Source: Aquirufa antheringensis (lineage in GTDB: Bacteria > Bacteroidota > Bacteroidia > Cytophagales > Spirosomataceae). From it: 64,000 bases of DNA. The stretch lies in NCBI RefSeq assembly GCF_004307425.1, contig NZ_SEWZ01000001.1, positions 63,662 to 127,661 of the forward strand. Direction: 5' to 3'. Every line of letters begins with the position of its first letter. The first letter of the stretch is position 1. The notes under the pieces were generated by a model. The model was given only the letters and a program-made list of their open reading frames with translations. It made no database searches and had not been told where the DNA came from. The translations under genes were made by a program, and so were the position numbers. This document shows, piece by piece, positions 1 through 8,331 of the stretch.

Positions 1-1914
1 CACTTTGCAGGGGAACGCGGCTAAACGGTCGTGGAAGGTGCGGTAATGTTGCATCGCTAATACCGTTGTGGGCACGAGGACGGCCACTTGTTTCGAATCT
101 GCTACGGCCTTGAAGGCGGCGCGAATCGCAATTTCCGTTTTTCCAAATCCCACATCTCCACACACCAACCGATCCATCGGATGCGGTTTCTCCATATCCG
201 CTTTCACGTCAATGGTCGCTTTCGCTTGATCCGGCGTATCCTCATATAAGAACGAGGATTCTAGCTCGGCTTGTAAATACGTGTCTGGGGAGAAGGCAAA
301 GCCTGGCGCGTTTTTGCGTTTGGCATAAAGGGAAATGAGCTCTTTGGCAATATCCTTTACCTGCTTCTTCACCCGAGATTTTTTGTTATCCCAATCCGGT
401 GAACCTAGTTTCGACATCGAAGGAGGCGCTCCTTCTTTGCCGGAATATTTCGAAATTTTATGCAGGGAATGAATCGAAACGGATAAAACGTCGTCATCGC
501 GGTAAATCAAGCGAATCACTTCCTGCTCTCCGTTCGCAGTTTCGACTAGATTCAACCCGGCAAATCGACCAATTCCGTAATCGATGTGCGTGACAAAATC
601 ACCCACTTGTAAAGACCTCAGTTCCTTTAGGGTTAAGGCCTTGTTCTTCGAGAACTTATTCTTTTCCTTATAGCGGTGGTAGCGCTCAAACAGCTGGTGG
701 TCCGGGTAAAAGGCCACTTTGGTTTGCTCGTCCACAAAACCTTCGCGAAGCGAAATCTGCAAGGGCTTGAACTGAATACTCGTGTTGATTTCGTTAAAAA
801 TCACCTCGAGGCGTTCTAATTGCCGCGGGGATTCTGAACTGATGATATTGTGAAAACCGTGGGTTTGGTTGTCTAATAAAGTCGTAGCAAGTCGCTCAAA
901 ATCCTTTTGAAAGGCCCCAGGATTCTTCGAAGGAAAGAGTATTGTTTCTGAATTTTTCAGATGAGAACGTTTGCCAAATTCGATGCAAGCAAACCCCTGA
1001 AGCGATTTTTTAATCGTCTTTGCGGTCTCCCAACGTTCCTCTGGTTTGTTTAATAGATTGATGTCAGACGAGGAATTAACCTCGTAGACCATTGTCCCTT
1101 TTTCAAAATTCTCTGTCAATACATCGCTCAATATGCTCAGGTCTTTGATCCAGATTTTTGTGTTTTCTGGTAAGAACGTGAAGAAGGATTCCCTCGTCTC
1201 CTGGATCAGTTTAGTTTGCACATCCGGGATGAGGTGCATCGCAGAAACGGATTGAATGGAAAGCTGGGTTTCTGGGTGGAACGTACGAATACTGTCTACT
1301 TCATCTCCGAAGAAATCGAGGCGGTAAGGATATTCCGCCGCGTACGAGAAGACGTCTAAAATACCTCCGCGAACGGAATATTGTCCCGCTTCGTAGACGA
1401 AATCCGTTCGTTCGAAATCATATTCGTTCAGCGTTTCGGCTACGAAATTGCGATCTATTTTATCTCCTACCCGGATGGATAAGGTGTTTTTGACCAAAGA
1501 CTTTCGGTTAATCACCTTCTCAGTCATCGCCGCCGGATAGGAAACGATGGCGAGACTTTGGCCCGAATAATTACTTAAAATATTGAGTACTTCTGCCCGT
1601 AATAACACATTCGCATTGTCCACTTCCTCCCATTCGTAGGGTTTCTTGTGGGACATCGGAAACAAGATGACAGCCGTGTCGCCTATGAGGGCCTGCAGGT
1701 CATTGTAGACGTATTGTGCCTCTTCCTTTTCTTCACAGATGATGAGGAAAGGTTGCTTCTCTTTTAGAAAGGCAGACATCAAAACGGTGTCGAGGGAGCC
1801 GCAAAGGCCTTTTAGGTGGATGGATTCGCCCGGTTTGGACGTAGTTATCTTGTCAGAAATGCTTTGGACAATTCCGTCGCTCTGGTAGATACTGAGAAAT
1901 TCTTTGACGATCAT
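1..1914 (-). CDS. mfd: Mfd transcription-repair coupling factor, N-terminal 638 codons (runs off the left edge)
   Basis: Mfd removes RNA polymerase stalled at DNA lesions and recruits UvrA. Translating the minus strand from the ATG at 1914 gives an open frame with no stop to base 1, so the C-terminal translocase part lies outside the window. The first ~400 residues look like the UvrB-homology region. The polymerase-binding CarD-like segment follows with 'FVTHIDYGIGRFAGL' at about 500-515. The helicase motor then begins with Walker A 'GDVGFGKTE', followed by 'VAVLVPTTVLAMQHYRTF'. The family is usually about 1,110-1,150 aa, so a little over half is present. It is divergent from the TPP-riboswitch receptor gene. 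Recognition is by family knowledge and is secure. Confidence 0.95.
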   Translation of the reverse strand, partial: MIVKEFLSIYQSDGIVQSISDKITTSKPGESIHLKGLCGSLDTVLMSAFLKEKQPFLIICEEKEEAQYVYNDLQALIGDTAVILFPMSHKKPYEWEEVDNANVLLRAEVLNILSNYSGQSLAIVSYPAAMTEKVINRKSLVKNTLSIRVGDKIDRNFVAETLNEYDFERTDFVYEAGQYSVRGGILDVFSYAAEYPYRLDFFGDEVDSIRTFHPETQLSIQSVSAMHLIPDVQTKLIQETRESFFTFLPENTKIWIKDLSILSDVLTENFEKGTMVYEVNSSSDINLLNKPEERWETAKTIKKSLQGFACIEFGKRSHLKNSETILFPSKNPGAFQKDFERLATTLLDNQTHGFHNIISSESPRQLERLEVIFNEINTSIQFKPLQISLREGFVDEQTKVAFYPDHQLFERYHRYKEKNKFSKNKALTLKELRSLQVGDFVTHIDYGIGRFAGLNLVETANGEQEVIRLIYRDDDVLSVSIHSLHKISKYSGKEGAPPSMSKLGSPDWDNKKSRVKKQVKDIAKELISLYAKRKNAPGFAFSPDTYLQAELESSFLYEDTPDQAKATIDVKADMEKPHPMDRLVCGDVGFGKTEIAIRAAFKAVADSKQVAVLVPTTVLAMQHYRTFHDRLAAFPCKV

Positions 1915-1948
1915 ACGTGCAAAAATTCCCTACAAATTTTACGTAGGG

Positions 1949-1978
1949 CTTGCAAAGGTAGGAAATTTTGTATCTTTG
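1949..1978 (+). promoter_or_regulatory. Bacteroidota-type promoter for the TPP riboswitch/TonB receptor transcript
   Basis: TATCTTTG at 1971-1978 matches the Bacteroidota -7 consensus TAnnTTTG, and CTTG at 1949-1952 sits 18 nt upstream as a -33 element. Transcription would start near 1985, just before the riboswitch aptamer. A reverse-strand TACCTTTG (1953-1960), a candidate -7 box for mfd, lies inside the spacer, so the two divergent promoters overlap. Confidence 0.65.
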
Positions 1979-1992
1979 TGCATCTACAAAAA

Positions 1993-2059
1993 GGGGTGCC
2001 CGTAAAAAAGGCTGAGATTATACCCATTGAACCTGATGCGGGTAGTGCCGTCGAAGGGA
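1993..2059 (+). promoter_or_regulatory. TPP (THI-box) riboswitch aptamer
   Basis: All conserved THI-box blocks are present in order: GGGGTGCC (1993-2000), GGCTGAGA (2010-2017), ACCC (2022-2025), GAACCTGAT (2029-2037) and GGGTAGTGCC...GAAGGGA (2040-2059). These form the two arms that bind thiamin pyrophosphate. The element lies 112 nt before the TonB receptor start. Downstream, GAGTTTT (2067-2073) pairs perfectly with AAAACTC (2082-2088) but has no T-run after it, so control is more likely by translation or alternative folding than by a classic terminator. Confidence 0.96.
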
Positions 2060-2171
2060 TTTTGTCGAGTTTTTAGCGCTGAAAACTCAGAAAAAATCGT
2101 CAATGTAAGGGTTAAAAAGTTAAATCATAACAGGATTTGGCTCCTTTACCTGTTGCTAAAATTCAAAAAAA

Positions 2172-4541
2172 ATGAAAAAGGCAACAACGCTTATTATTAC
2201 GCTTATTTTGTGTGTGCAAAGTGTATTTGCACAAAAAGTACAGGGAACCGTTTTTGATCAGGATACCAAAGCTCCTTTATGGGGTGCTTCTGTGACTTTG
2301 AAAGGAAGTCAGAAAGGAAACGTGACGGATGCGAAAGGGCATTTTAATTTAACCGTCTCTTCCCAGGCCGTTTTAGTCGTGCGTTTTGTGGGCTATGATC
2401 CACTAGAAATCGCTGCCGATAAAGCCAGCCAAATCGCGCTGAAAAAATCCAATTTCTTACAAGATGAAGTCGTGGTTCGAGCGACTCGGGCGGATGAAAA
2501 TTCAGCGATGGCCTATTCGAATTTCTCGGCTTCAGAATTAGGCAAAAGTAATCTAGGGCAAGACATGCCTCAATTACTCAATTTCACGCCGTCGGTTGTT
2601 ACCACGTCAGATGCAGGAGCTAGTGTGGGTTACACGGGAATCCGTATTCGTGGTTCCGATGCGACAAGGGTGAACGTGACGGTGAATGGAATTCCAATCA
2701 ACGATTCGGAATCTCAAGGGACCTTCTGGGTGAATATGCCGGATTTTGCTAGTTCGGTGAATTCAGTCCAAATCCAGCGCGGCGTGGGAACTTCTACTAA
2801 TGGGGCTGGGGCCTTTGGGGGTTCGGTGAATATGCAGACAAATACGTTTGAGCCTAAGGCTTATGGCGAAGTGAATGCGTCTGGCGGATCTTTTGGAACA
2901 CTGAAAACGACACTCAAAGCCGGTTCTGGTCTATTAGGAGGAAAATTCACCATCGATGGCCGTTTGTCTCGTATTGTTTCGGATGGTTTTATCGACAGGT
3001 CTTCCTCTAATTTATTGTCGGCTTATTTTTCTGCGGGCTATTTCGGTGCTAAAAGTTTCATTCGATTGAACTACTTCACCGGGAAAGAAAAGACCTACCA
3101 ATCTTGGTATGGGACTCCAGAAAGTAGGATTAATGGATCTGTTTCTGAGATGCAGGCCTACATCGATCGAAATTATCTAACTGCTGCGGAGGCTGATAAT
3201 TTAGTGAATAGTGGCCGTACCTATAATTATTATACCTATGACAATCAGACGGATAATTATGCGCAGGATCACTACCAATTGATCACGAATCACCGGTTGT
3301 CGGAGGTTTGGAACATAGACCTTAATGGACATTATACCTATGGAAGAGGGTATTATGAGGAGTTTAAGCCCGATGCGGCAATGTTGAATTATGGAGTGAC
3401 TTCTATTGTAGCAGCAGATGTTATTCGCCGCAAATGGCTAGACAATGACTTTTATGGTTCGACTTTTGCCTTACATTATACGGGTTCTCAAAAGTTCAAG
3501 TTTACTTTTGGTGGAGCATGGAATCGCTATGTTGGGCGTCATTTTGGAGTGTTAGTTGATCCATTGCCAGGAGTAGAGTGGTACAGAAGTCGCTCGCAAA
3601 AAACGGATATAAACCTGTATGCAAAGACGAATGTGGTTTTATCAGATCACTGGAATGCCTACTTAGATTTGCAATACCGCACGGTGGGTTACCGGATGAA
3701 GGGAACGGCTGATAAGTTTTTGGCCCTAGATGCGGACAATACCTATGACTTTTTTAATCCCAAATTTGGCCTAACACATCAAATTTCAGAACAAGCTAAA
3801 GTGTATGCCTCTGTTTCTGCTGGAAGTAAAGAGCCGAGTCGTCAGGATTTTGTGGACAACCCTTTAACAGCACCTCGTCCAGAATACGTGCAGGATTATG
3901 AACTAGGTTACCAGCGTAGCGGTGCGAAATACGGTTTTCAATTGAATGGCTATTTCATGGATTACCAAGATCAACTCGTTTTAACGGGCGCGGTAAATGC
4001 GGTGGGTGAGGCGATTCGCACAAATGCGGCGTCGAGTTACCGTTTGGGTGTCGAGGCGGTGTTGAATTACCAGCTTTCGAAGCGCTTATTTTGGAATGGC
4101 AATTTGATGTTAAGCCAAAACCGTATCCGCAATTTCCAAGAGAAAATGACTGACTACGATACCTATGATCAGGTGGTGATTAATCACGGAAATACCGATA
4201 TCGCCTATTCTCCGTCCGTTATCGCAGGAAATACGCTGACCTATTCCGTGGGTGCTTTCGAAACGAGTTTGTTGAGCAAGTATGTGGGGAAACAGTATTT
4301 GGACAACACCTCTGACGAGGCACGTTCGATCAAGGCCTATGCGACCCAAGATATTCGCTTGAAATACACGATGAAGAAAGGTCCTGCCTTTACATTATTG
4401 CTGAATAATGTGTTGAACGAACTGTATTCGTCGAATGGCTATACCTATTCGTACCGATACGGGGGCGCGACGACTACGGAGAACTTCTATTATCCGCAAG
4501 CTGGATTTAATTTCTTGCTGGGAGCTAGTATTCGATTTTAG
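2172..4541 (+). CDS. TonB-dependent outer-membrane receptor, probable thiamin (TPP-regulated) transporter
   Basis: A 789-aa outer-membrane receptor that would import a ligand using TonB energy. Residues 1-20 are a signal peptide ending VFA-Q. Residues ~22-100 form a carboxypeptidase-regulatory-like domain ('GTVFDQDTKAPLWGASVTLKG'). The plug spans ~105-225 ('GIRIRGSDATRVNVTVNGIPIND', 'VQIQRGVGTSTNGAGAFGG'), and the rest is a 22-strand-type barrel ending in the aromatic signature 'GASIRF'. The TPP riboswitch directly upstream makes thiamin or a thiamin precursor the likely substrate; TPP-controlled TonB receptors are known in Bacteroidota. No other thiamin genes are nearby. It ends at a strong bidirectional terminator, so it is monocistronic. 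The substrate is inferred. Confidence 0.93.
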   Translation: MKKATTLIITLILCVQSVFAQKVQGTVFDQDTKAPLWGASVTLKGSQKGNVTDAKGHFNLTVSSQAVLVVRFVGYDPLEIAADKASQIALKKSNFLQDEVVVRATRADENSAMAYSNFSASELGKSNLGQDMPQLLNFTPSVVTTSDAGASVGYTGIRIRGSDATRVNVTVNGIPINDSESQGTFWVNMPDFASSVNSVQIQRGVGTSTNGAGAFGGSVNMQTNTFEPKAYGEVNASGGSFGTLKTTLKAGSGLLGGKFTIDGRLSRIVSDGFIDRSSSNLLSAYFSAGYFGAKSFIRLNYFTGKEKTYQSWYGTPESRINGSVSEMQAYIDRNYLTAAEADNLVNSGRTYNYYTYDNQTDNYAQDHYQLITNHRLSEVWNIDLNGHYTYGRGYYEEFKPDAAMLNYGVTSIVAADVIRRKWLDNDFYGSTFALHYTGSQKFKFTFGGAWNRYVGRHFGVLVDPLPGVEWYRSRSQKTDINLYAKTNVVLSDHWNAYLDLQYRTVGYRMKGTADKFLALDADNTYDFFNPKFGLTHQISEQAKVYASVSAGSKEPSRQDFVDNPLTAPRPEYVQDYELGYQRSGAKYGFQLNGYFMDYQDQLVLTGAVNAVGEAIRTNAASSYRLGVEAVLNYQLSKRLFWNGNLMLSQNRIRNFQEKMTDYDTYDQVVINHGNTDIAYSPSVIAGNTLTYSVGAFETSLLSKYVGKQYLDNTSDEARSIKAYATQDIRLKYTMKKGPAFTLLLNNVLNELYSSNGYTYSYRYGGATTTENFYYPQAGFNFLLGASIRF

Positions 4542-4550
4542 TACCTACAA

Positions 4551-4584
4551 AAAAGCCTCAGACCGTAAAATCTGAGGCTTTTTT
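4551..4584. terminator. Bidirectional rho-independent terminator between convergent genes
   Basis: AAAAGCCTCAGA pairs perfectly with TCTGAGGCTTTT around an 8-nt loop, with T-runs on both strands. It serves the TonB receptor on the plus strand and the glycosyltransferase ending at 4587 on the minus strand. Confidence 0.9.
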
Positions 4585-4586
4585 AT

Positions 4587-5324
4587 TTAGTTCATTAAAT
4601 CCCATTTCCATCCCCATTTCGCGAGGCGGTATCGGACAGAGTACCAAAGTACGCCCAATCCATAGATGGAACTCCGTTTGAAATTAATCGAAGAGGCTTC
4701 GTCAAAATACTTCGTAGGGCAAGTCACTTCACCCACCTCGAAACCTTTCCAGAAAAGTTGCAAGACCATTTGGTTATCGAAAATGAAATCATCGTCACAT
4801 TTAGTAAATTTCACGGCTTCCAAGGCTTCTTTCGAAAATGCGCGGTATCCCGTGTGGTATTCGGAAAGCTTTTGGTCTATCATGATGTTTTGAAACAAGG
4901 TCAGCAAGCGATTCGCGATGTATTTGTACATCGGCATGCCGCCCTTTAAGGCCCCTTTTCCTAGGATGCGCGAAGCGAAAACCACCGGATATAAGCCATT
5001 TCCAATGATCGAAATCATCGCTTTTAATAGCATGGGAGTGTATTGGTAATCCGGGTGCAGCATGATAACGATGTCACCACCTAACTCGAGAGCCTTCGTG
5101 TAACAAGTCTTTTGATTCCCTCCATAACCCAAGTTTTTATCGTGTCGAATCACGTGCTTAATGCCTACCGCTTTCGCCACTTCTACCGTATTATCAGGGC
5201 TATGGTCATCGACTAAAATCACCTCGTCCACCCAATCGTGCGGGATTTCATGGTATGTTTTTTCCAGGGTTAGCGCTGCCTTGTAAGCGGGCATAACGAC
5301 AATGACCTTTTTACCTTCGTACAT
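4587..5324 (-). CDS. Family 2 (DPM1/GtrB-like) glycosyltransferase
   Basis: A 245-aa GT-A fold enzyme expected to move a sugar from a nucleotide donor to a lipid or glycan acceptor. The N-terminus has the family pattern 'VIVVMPAYKAALTLEKT' and the donor-binding 'VDDHSPDNT' at 38-46, then 'NLGYGGNQKTCYTKAL' and 'HPDYQY' where many GT2 enzymes carry DxD. There are no strong transmembrane helices, so this is the soluble or peripheral type rather than an integral polyprenyl-phosphate transferase. Acceptor and sugar cannot be read from the sequence. It is a single-gene unit, convergent with the receptor gene and divergent from terC. Confidence 0.85.
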   Translation of the reverse strand: MYEGKKVIVVMPAYKAALTLEKTYHEIPHDWVDEVILVDDHSPDNTVEVAKAVGIKHVIRHDKNLGYGGNQKTCYTKALELGGDIVIMLHPDYQYTPMLLKAMISIIGNGLYPVVFASRILGKGALKGGMPMYKYIANRLLTLFQNIMIDQKLSEYHTGYRAFSKEALEAVKFTKCDDDFIFDNQMVLQLFWKGFEVGEVTCPTKYFDEASSINFKRSSIYGLGVLWYSVRYRLAKWGWKWDLMN

Positions 5325-5382
5325 ATTTTTTCTAAGCTATTTTTGCGACCTTTGTGCGGCCAAAGTGTAAAATTAAATATTT

Positions 5383-6432
5383 ATGAGCGAAACGCTATTT
5401 TTTCTTCTTTTTTCAGTGGGTGTGATGGCCGTGATGTTGATTGACTTAGGAGTATTCAAAAAGGATACAGCGGAGGAAGTGACTTTTAAGGAGGCGGGTT
5501 TTTGGACCGGCATGTGGGTTTTATTAGCGATTATCTTTTACTTTTTCTTAGGGTATAACGGGGCGATGGTTCACGGGATTACCGATATGGCCAGTTTGAA
5601 AGCCGTGCAGCAGGCTTACGCTAGTCACATTCATTTAGGGACGGGTTCGTACGCGGAGGCTTTAACGATTTTTCAGGATAACTTGTCGTTGGAATTTATT
5701 ACGGGGTATTTAGTCGAATACTCTTTATCTGCTGACAATGTGTTCGTGTTCATTTTGATCTTTAATTCCTTTGGGGTTCAAAAGCGGTATTACAAGAAAA
5801 TCCTGGTGTGGGGTATTTTGGGAGCTATTATTTTGCGCTTGATTTTTATCTTCTTGGGCGCGGCTTTATTGCAGAAATTCGATTGGATTATTTACGTTTT
5901 TGGGGCGTTTTTAGTGTATACAGGGGTGAAAATTCTTTTCTCTTCTGGAGAGGAAGAGCACATCGAACCGGGTGAACATCCGGTTGTAAAGATCTTGTCG
6001 AAGTATTTTAATGTGTATAAGCGTAATGTGATTGGGCGATTCTTTGTGCGCATGAAGACAGGGAAATTATTTATGACTCCCATTTTTGTGATCGTGGTTG
6101 TCATTGCCTTTACCGATATTTTATTCGCAGTGGATTCTATTCCAGCGATTTTCTCGATCTCGAAAGATCCCTATATCGTCTTCTTTTCTAACGTTTTTGC
6201 CGTGATGGGACTTCGTTCCCTTTTCTTTTTCCTCTCTAGTTTGATGGGCTTGTTCCGTTTCTTGCCTATGGGTTTGGGCGTTTTATTGAGCTTCGTGGGA
6301 GGCAAAATGTTAGCGCATTCGAAGCTGGAAGAATGGGGTTTTGGGACACTATCTTCCTTAGGGGTGATCATCGGAATCTTGACGATCAGTATCCTGTTGA
6401 GCGTTTTATTTCCTGCGAAAAAGGAGGCTTAA
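5383..6432 (+). CDS. TerC/Alx family integral membrane protein
   Basis: A 349-aa protein with about nine hydrophobic segments and the TerC signature 'EYSLSADNVFVFILIF' (acidic plus DN in a helix), repeated later as 'FTDILFAVDSIPAIFSI'. Family members are linked to metal-ion (Mn) export and tellurite resistance, and may load metals onto exported proteins. A -7-like GACCTTTG lies at 5347-5354. The gene runs tail-to-tail into the AraC regulator, overlapping by 4 nt (6429-6432). The family assignment is firm; the ion is not determined. Confidence 0.9.
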   Translation: MSETLFFLLFSVGVMAVMLIDLGVFKKDTAEEVTFKEAGFWTGMWVLLAIIFYFFLGYNGAMVHGITDMASLKAVQQAYASHIHLGTGSYAEALTIFQDNLSLEFITGYLVEYSLSADNVFVFILIFNSFGVQKRYYKKILVWGILGAIILRLIFIFLGAALLQKFDWIIYVFGAFLVYTGVKILFSSGEEEHIEPGEHPVVKILSKYFNVYKRNVIGRFFVRMKTGKLFMTPIFVIVVVIAFTDILFAVDSIPAIFSISKDPYIVFFSNVFAVMGLRSLFFFLSSLMGLFRFLPMGLGVLLSFVGGKMLAHSKLEEWGFGTLSSLGVIIGILTISILLSVLFPAKKEA

Positions 6433-7298
6433 TGCCATTCGTTCACCATTTTACGGTATTGCAGTGGAGGCGTATTCATCCATGCTTTGAACTGCTTATT
6501 AAAATGGGAAATGTTGCCAAAACCGCTCTCAAAGCACACCTCAATCATGGGTTTATTCGTTGTGCGCAATAGGGTGCAAGCGTGTTTCACCCGAAATTCC
6601 GTCACTAATTCAACAAAGGTTTTGTTCGTCACTTTTTTGAAATAACGGCAAAAAGCCGTTTCCGTCATGTTCGCTAAATGGGCCACTTCGTCTAAATGCA
6701 CTTCTTGGGTATAATTTGCGATGACATACGCATAAACTCGATTGATCCGCTCAAGATCCCCTTCCGCGATGGCATAATTTCCTTCTGTTGTATCGATGGC
6801 CTGCACATCCGCGGTGGAAATTCCGATGGTATGAAGGATTTGTAAGAAGGCCAAAAGTCGTGGAAACGGCGCCATCTCTGCTAGAGCCAGCATGTTTCGC
6901 GCAATCTTATCTTGCGTAGGTCCCACGATGGAGAATCCCGTTTTCGCTTTTTCGAACAAATTTTTCAAGCCGGCACAGGCTTCATGGCTGAGAAATTCCT
7001 CTCCCAGAAAATCTTTCCTAAAGTGGATAACCAAAGCCTGCGCCTCTTCCGGATCGGGATCTGCTAAAAGCCAATCTTTCTGGTGGTTCTGCCAGCAATG
7101 GGGTAGGTTTTCGCCTAGTAAAACGAGATCGCCCGGTCTAAAATCCGTAATCTGGTTTCCAATGAAACGCTTGCCTTCGCCTGCGATAATGAGTGTTAAT
7201 TCTAATTCAGGGTGGAAATGGTAGGGTGCGTCAAAACGGGCCTGTTTCACATGTTTGATTTGAAATCCAGAGGTGAGGTGTTCGCGCTGTGCTTTCAT
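6429..7298 (-). CDS. AraC-family transcriptional regulator with cupin sensor domain
   Basis: A 289-aa regulator. Residues ~15-90 form a cupin-like ligand pocket ('YHFHPELELTLIIAGEGKRFIG', 'GDLVLLGENLPHCWQN'). Residues ~185-288 hold the two AraC helix-turn-helix motifs ('LDEVAHLANMTETAFCRYFKKV' and 'MIEVCFESGFGNISHFNKQFK'). Cupin AraC proteins usually sense sugars or small metabolites. It is divergent from the PhyH oxygenase at 7413, with a 114-bp spacer that holds a perfect palindrome, so the oxygenase is the probable target. The ligand is unknown. Confidence 0.9.
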   Translation of the reverse strand: MKAQREHLTSGFQIKHVKQARFDAPYHFHPELELTLIIAGEGKRFIGNQITDFRPGDLVLLGENLPHCWQNHQKDWLLADPDPEEAQALVIHFRKDFLGEEFLSHEACAGLKNLFEKAKTGFSIVGPTQDKIARNMLALAEMAPFPRLLAFLQILHTIGISTADVQAIDTTEGNYAIAEGDLERINRVYAYVIANYTQEVHLDEVAHLANMTETAFCRYFKKVTNKTFVELVTEFRVKHACTLLRTTNKPMIEVCFESGFGNISHFNKQFKAWMNTPPLQYRKMVNEWH

Positions 7299-7352
7299 TT
7301 AATTTTAGCCTTTCGGAGTGTGGGGATTCGTAAAAAGGTAAAATTGCATCTT

Positions 7353-7364
7353 TTTTGGCCAAAA
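7353..7364. promoter_or_regulatory. 12-bp palindrome, candidate operator between araC-like and phyH-like genes
   Basis: TTTTGGCCAAAA is a perfect 12-bp palindrome placed midway between the divergent starts (7298 and 7413). Its position suits control of both promoters. AraC proteins usually bind direct repeats, so this may serve another factor. The functional call is inference. Confidence 0.35.
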
Positions 7365-7412
7365 TAAAGGTAGCCCGCTAAAATATTTTCTGAAATCTTT
7401 GCCAGAAAAAAG

Positions 7413-8207
7413 ATGCTAAACCAACCCTTTCCCGTTTCGACAGAGCAAAAAGCCTATTTTGCCACAAATGGACACGCCTACATTCCTGGATTAATCTCTG
7501 CCGCTGAATTACAGCCCTATCGTCAGGCGATTTTGGACTGGGCAGCTGATTTTAGGGCGCAGCAAAAACCGATGGAGGAGCGAGATACCTATGGCAAGGC
7601 GTTTCTGCAGATGATGAATTTGTGGGAGAGTTCTGAAACAGTGAAGGAGTTCACGCTGGCAAAACGTTTCGCCTCGGCGGCTGCCCAATTATTAGGGGTT
7701 CAACAGGTTCGCTTGTACCACGATCAAGCCTTGTTCAAAGAACCTGGCGGAGGTCATACCCCTTGGCACCAGGATCAATATTATTGGCCACTGGATACGC
7801 CTAAAACAGTGACGATGTGGATGCCTTTGGTGGATATCGAAGAAGGAATGGGTATGCTTACATTTGCCTCGAAATCCTCCGATGCAGATTTACCTAAGCT
7901 GGAGATTTCCGATGCATCTGAAGCTTTAATCGGGGATTACGTGGCTAAACAGGGCTATGAAATTGTGGCCCAAAAATCCATGAAAGCGGGTGATGCCACC
8001 TTTCATTTAGGCTGGACATTGCACAATGCGCCCGGAAATCAATCGAGTAAAATGCGAGAAGTGATGACCATTATCTATATGGATGCGGAGGCTCGGGTAA
8101 TGGAGCCACAAAATCCGAACCAAGAGGCAGATCGCCAGCGCTGGTTGCAAGGTTTAGCCCCCGGATCGCCCGCAGCTTCTGCCCTAAATCCCCTTATCGG
8201 AGATTAG
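7413..8207 (+). CDS. Phytanoyl-CoA dioxygenase (PhyH) family Fe(II)/2-oxoglutarate oxygenase
   Basis: A 264-aa non-haem iron oxygenase. The iron triad is visible as H119-x-D121 in 'TPWHQDQYYWPL' and a distal H204 in 'GWTLHNAPGN'; a basic residue for 2-oxoglutarate follows in 'KMREVMTIIYMD'. The family hydroxylates varied small molecules; the substrate here is unknown. It sits alone on the plus strand, divergent from the AraC regulator. Its 3' end overlaps the end of a small lipoprotein gene on the other strand by 11 nt. A second, unrelated PhyH protein is at 46316. Confidence 0.88.
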   Translation: MLNQPFPVSTEQKAYFATNGHAYIPGLISAAELQPYRQAILDWAADFRAQQKPMEERDTYGKAFLQMMNLWESSETVKEFTLAKRFASAAAQLLGVQQVRLYHDQALFKEPGGGHTPWHQDQYYWPLDTPKTVTMWMPLVDIEEGMGMLTFASKSSDADLPKLEISDASEALIGDYVAKQGYEIVAQKSMKAGDATFHLGWTLHNAPGNQSSKMREVMTIIYMDAEARVMEPQNPNQEADRQRWLQGLAPGSPAASALNPLIGD

Positions 8208-8331
8208 GACAGTCGCAGGCATTTTTCTTAAATAAGGACCATTTTTTCTTGTAAGGCTTCGCTTGGTAGCGATGGCTCGCACACGAGCTAGCTAACATGG
8301 AAACACACAAAAGAAGAAGTATATAGCGCAT
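8197..8331 (-). CDS. Small lipoprotein, 44 aa, translationally coupled to the upstream hydrolase
   Basis: A short frame whose ATG overlaps the stop of the dienelactone-hydrolase-like gene as TAATG, a coupling arrangement also used by real gene pairs elsewhere in this window. The product starts with a hydrophobic stretch 'YILLLCVSMLASSC', with a lipobox-like cysteine at residue 16. It continues with a basic linker ('KPYKKKWSLFKK') and ends 'NACDCPNLR' with a C-x-C-P motif. It would be a lipid-anchored envelope peptide. I recognise no family. The signal, the lipobox and the exact overlap support it being real. Confidence 0.6.

Noticed and set aside
1993-2059. Cobalamin or other riboswitch class for the element before the TonB receptor
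   Set aside because: The THI-box blocks CTGAGA and GAACCTGAT are exact, while no B12-box is present.
1816-2257. Open frames on the plus strand across the mfd start and the riboswitch
   Set aside because: They run antisense to mfd and through the conserved TPP aptamer; they show no recognisable protein pattern.
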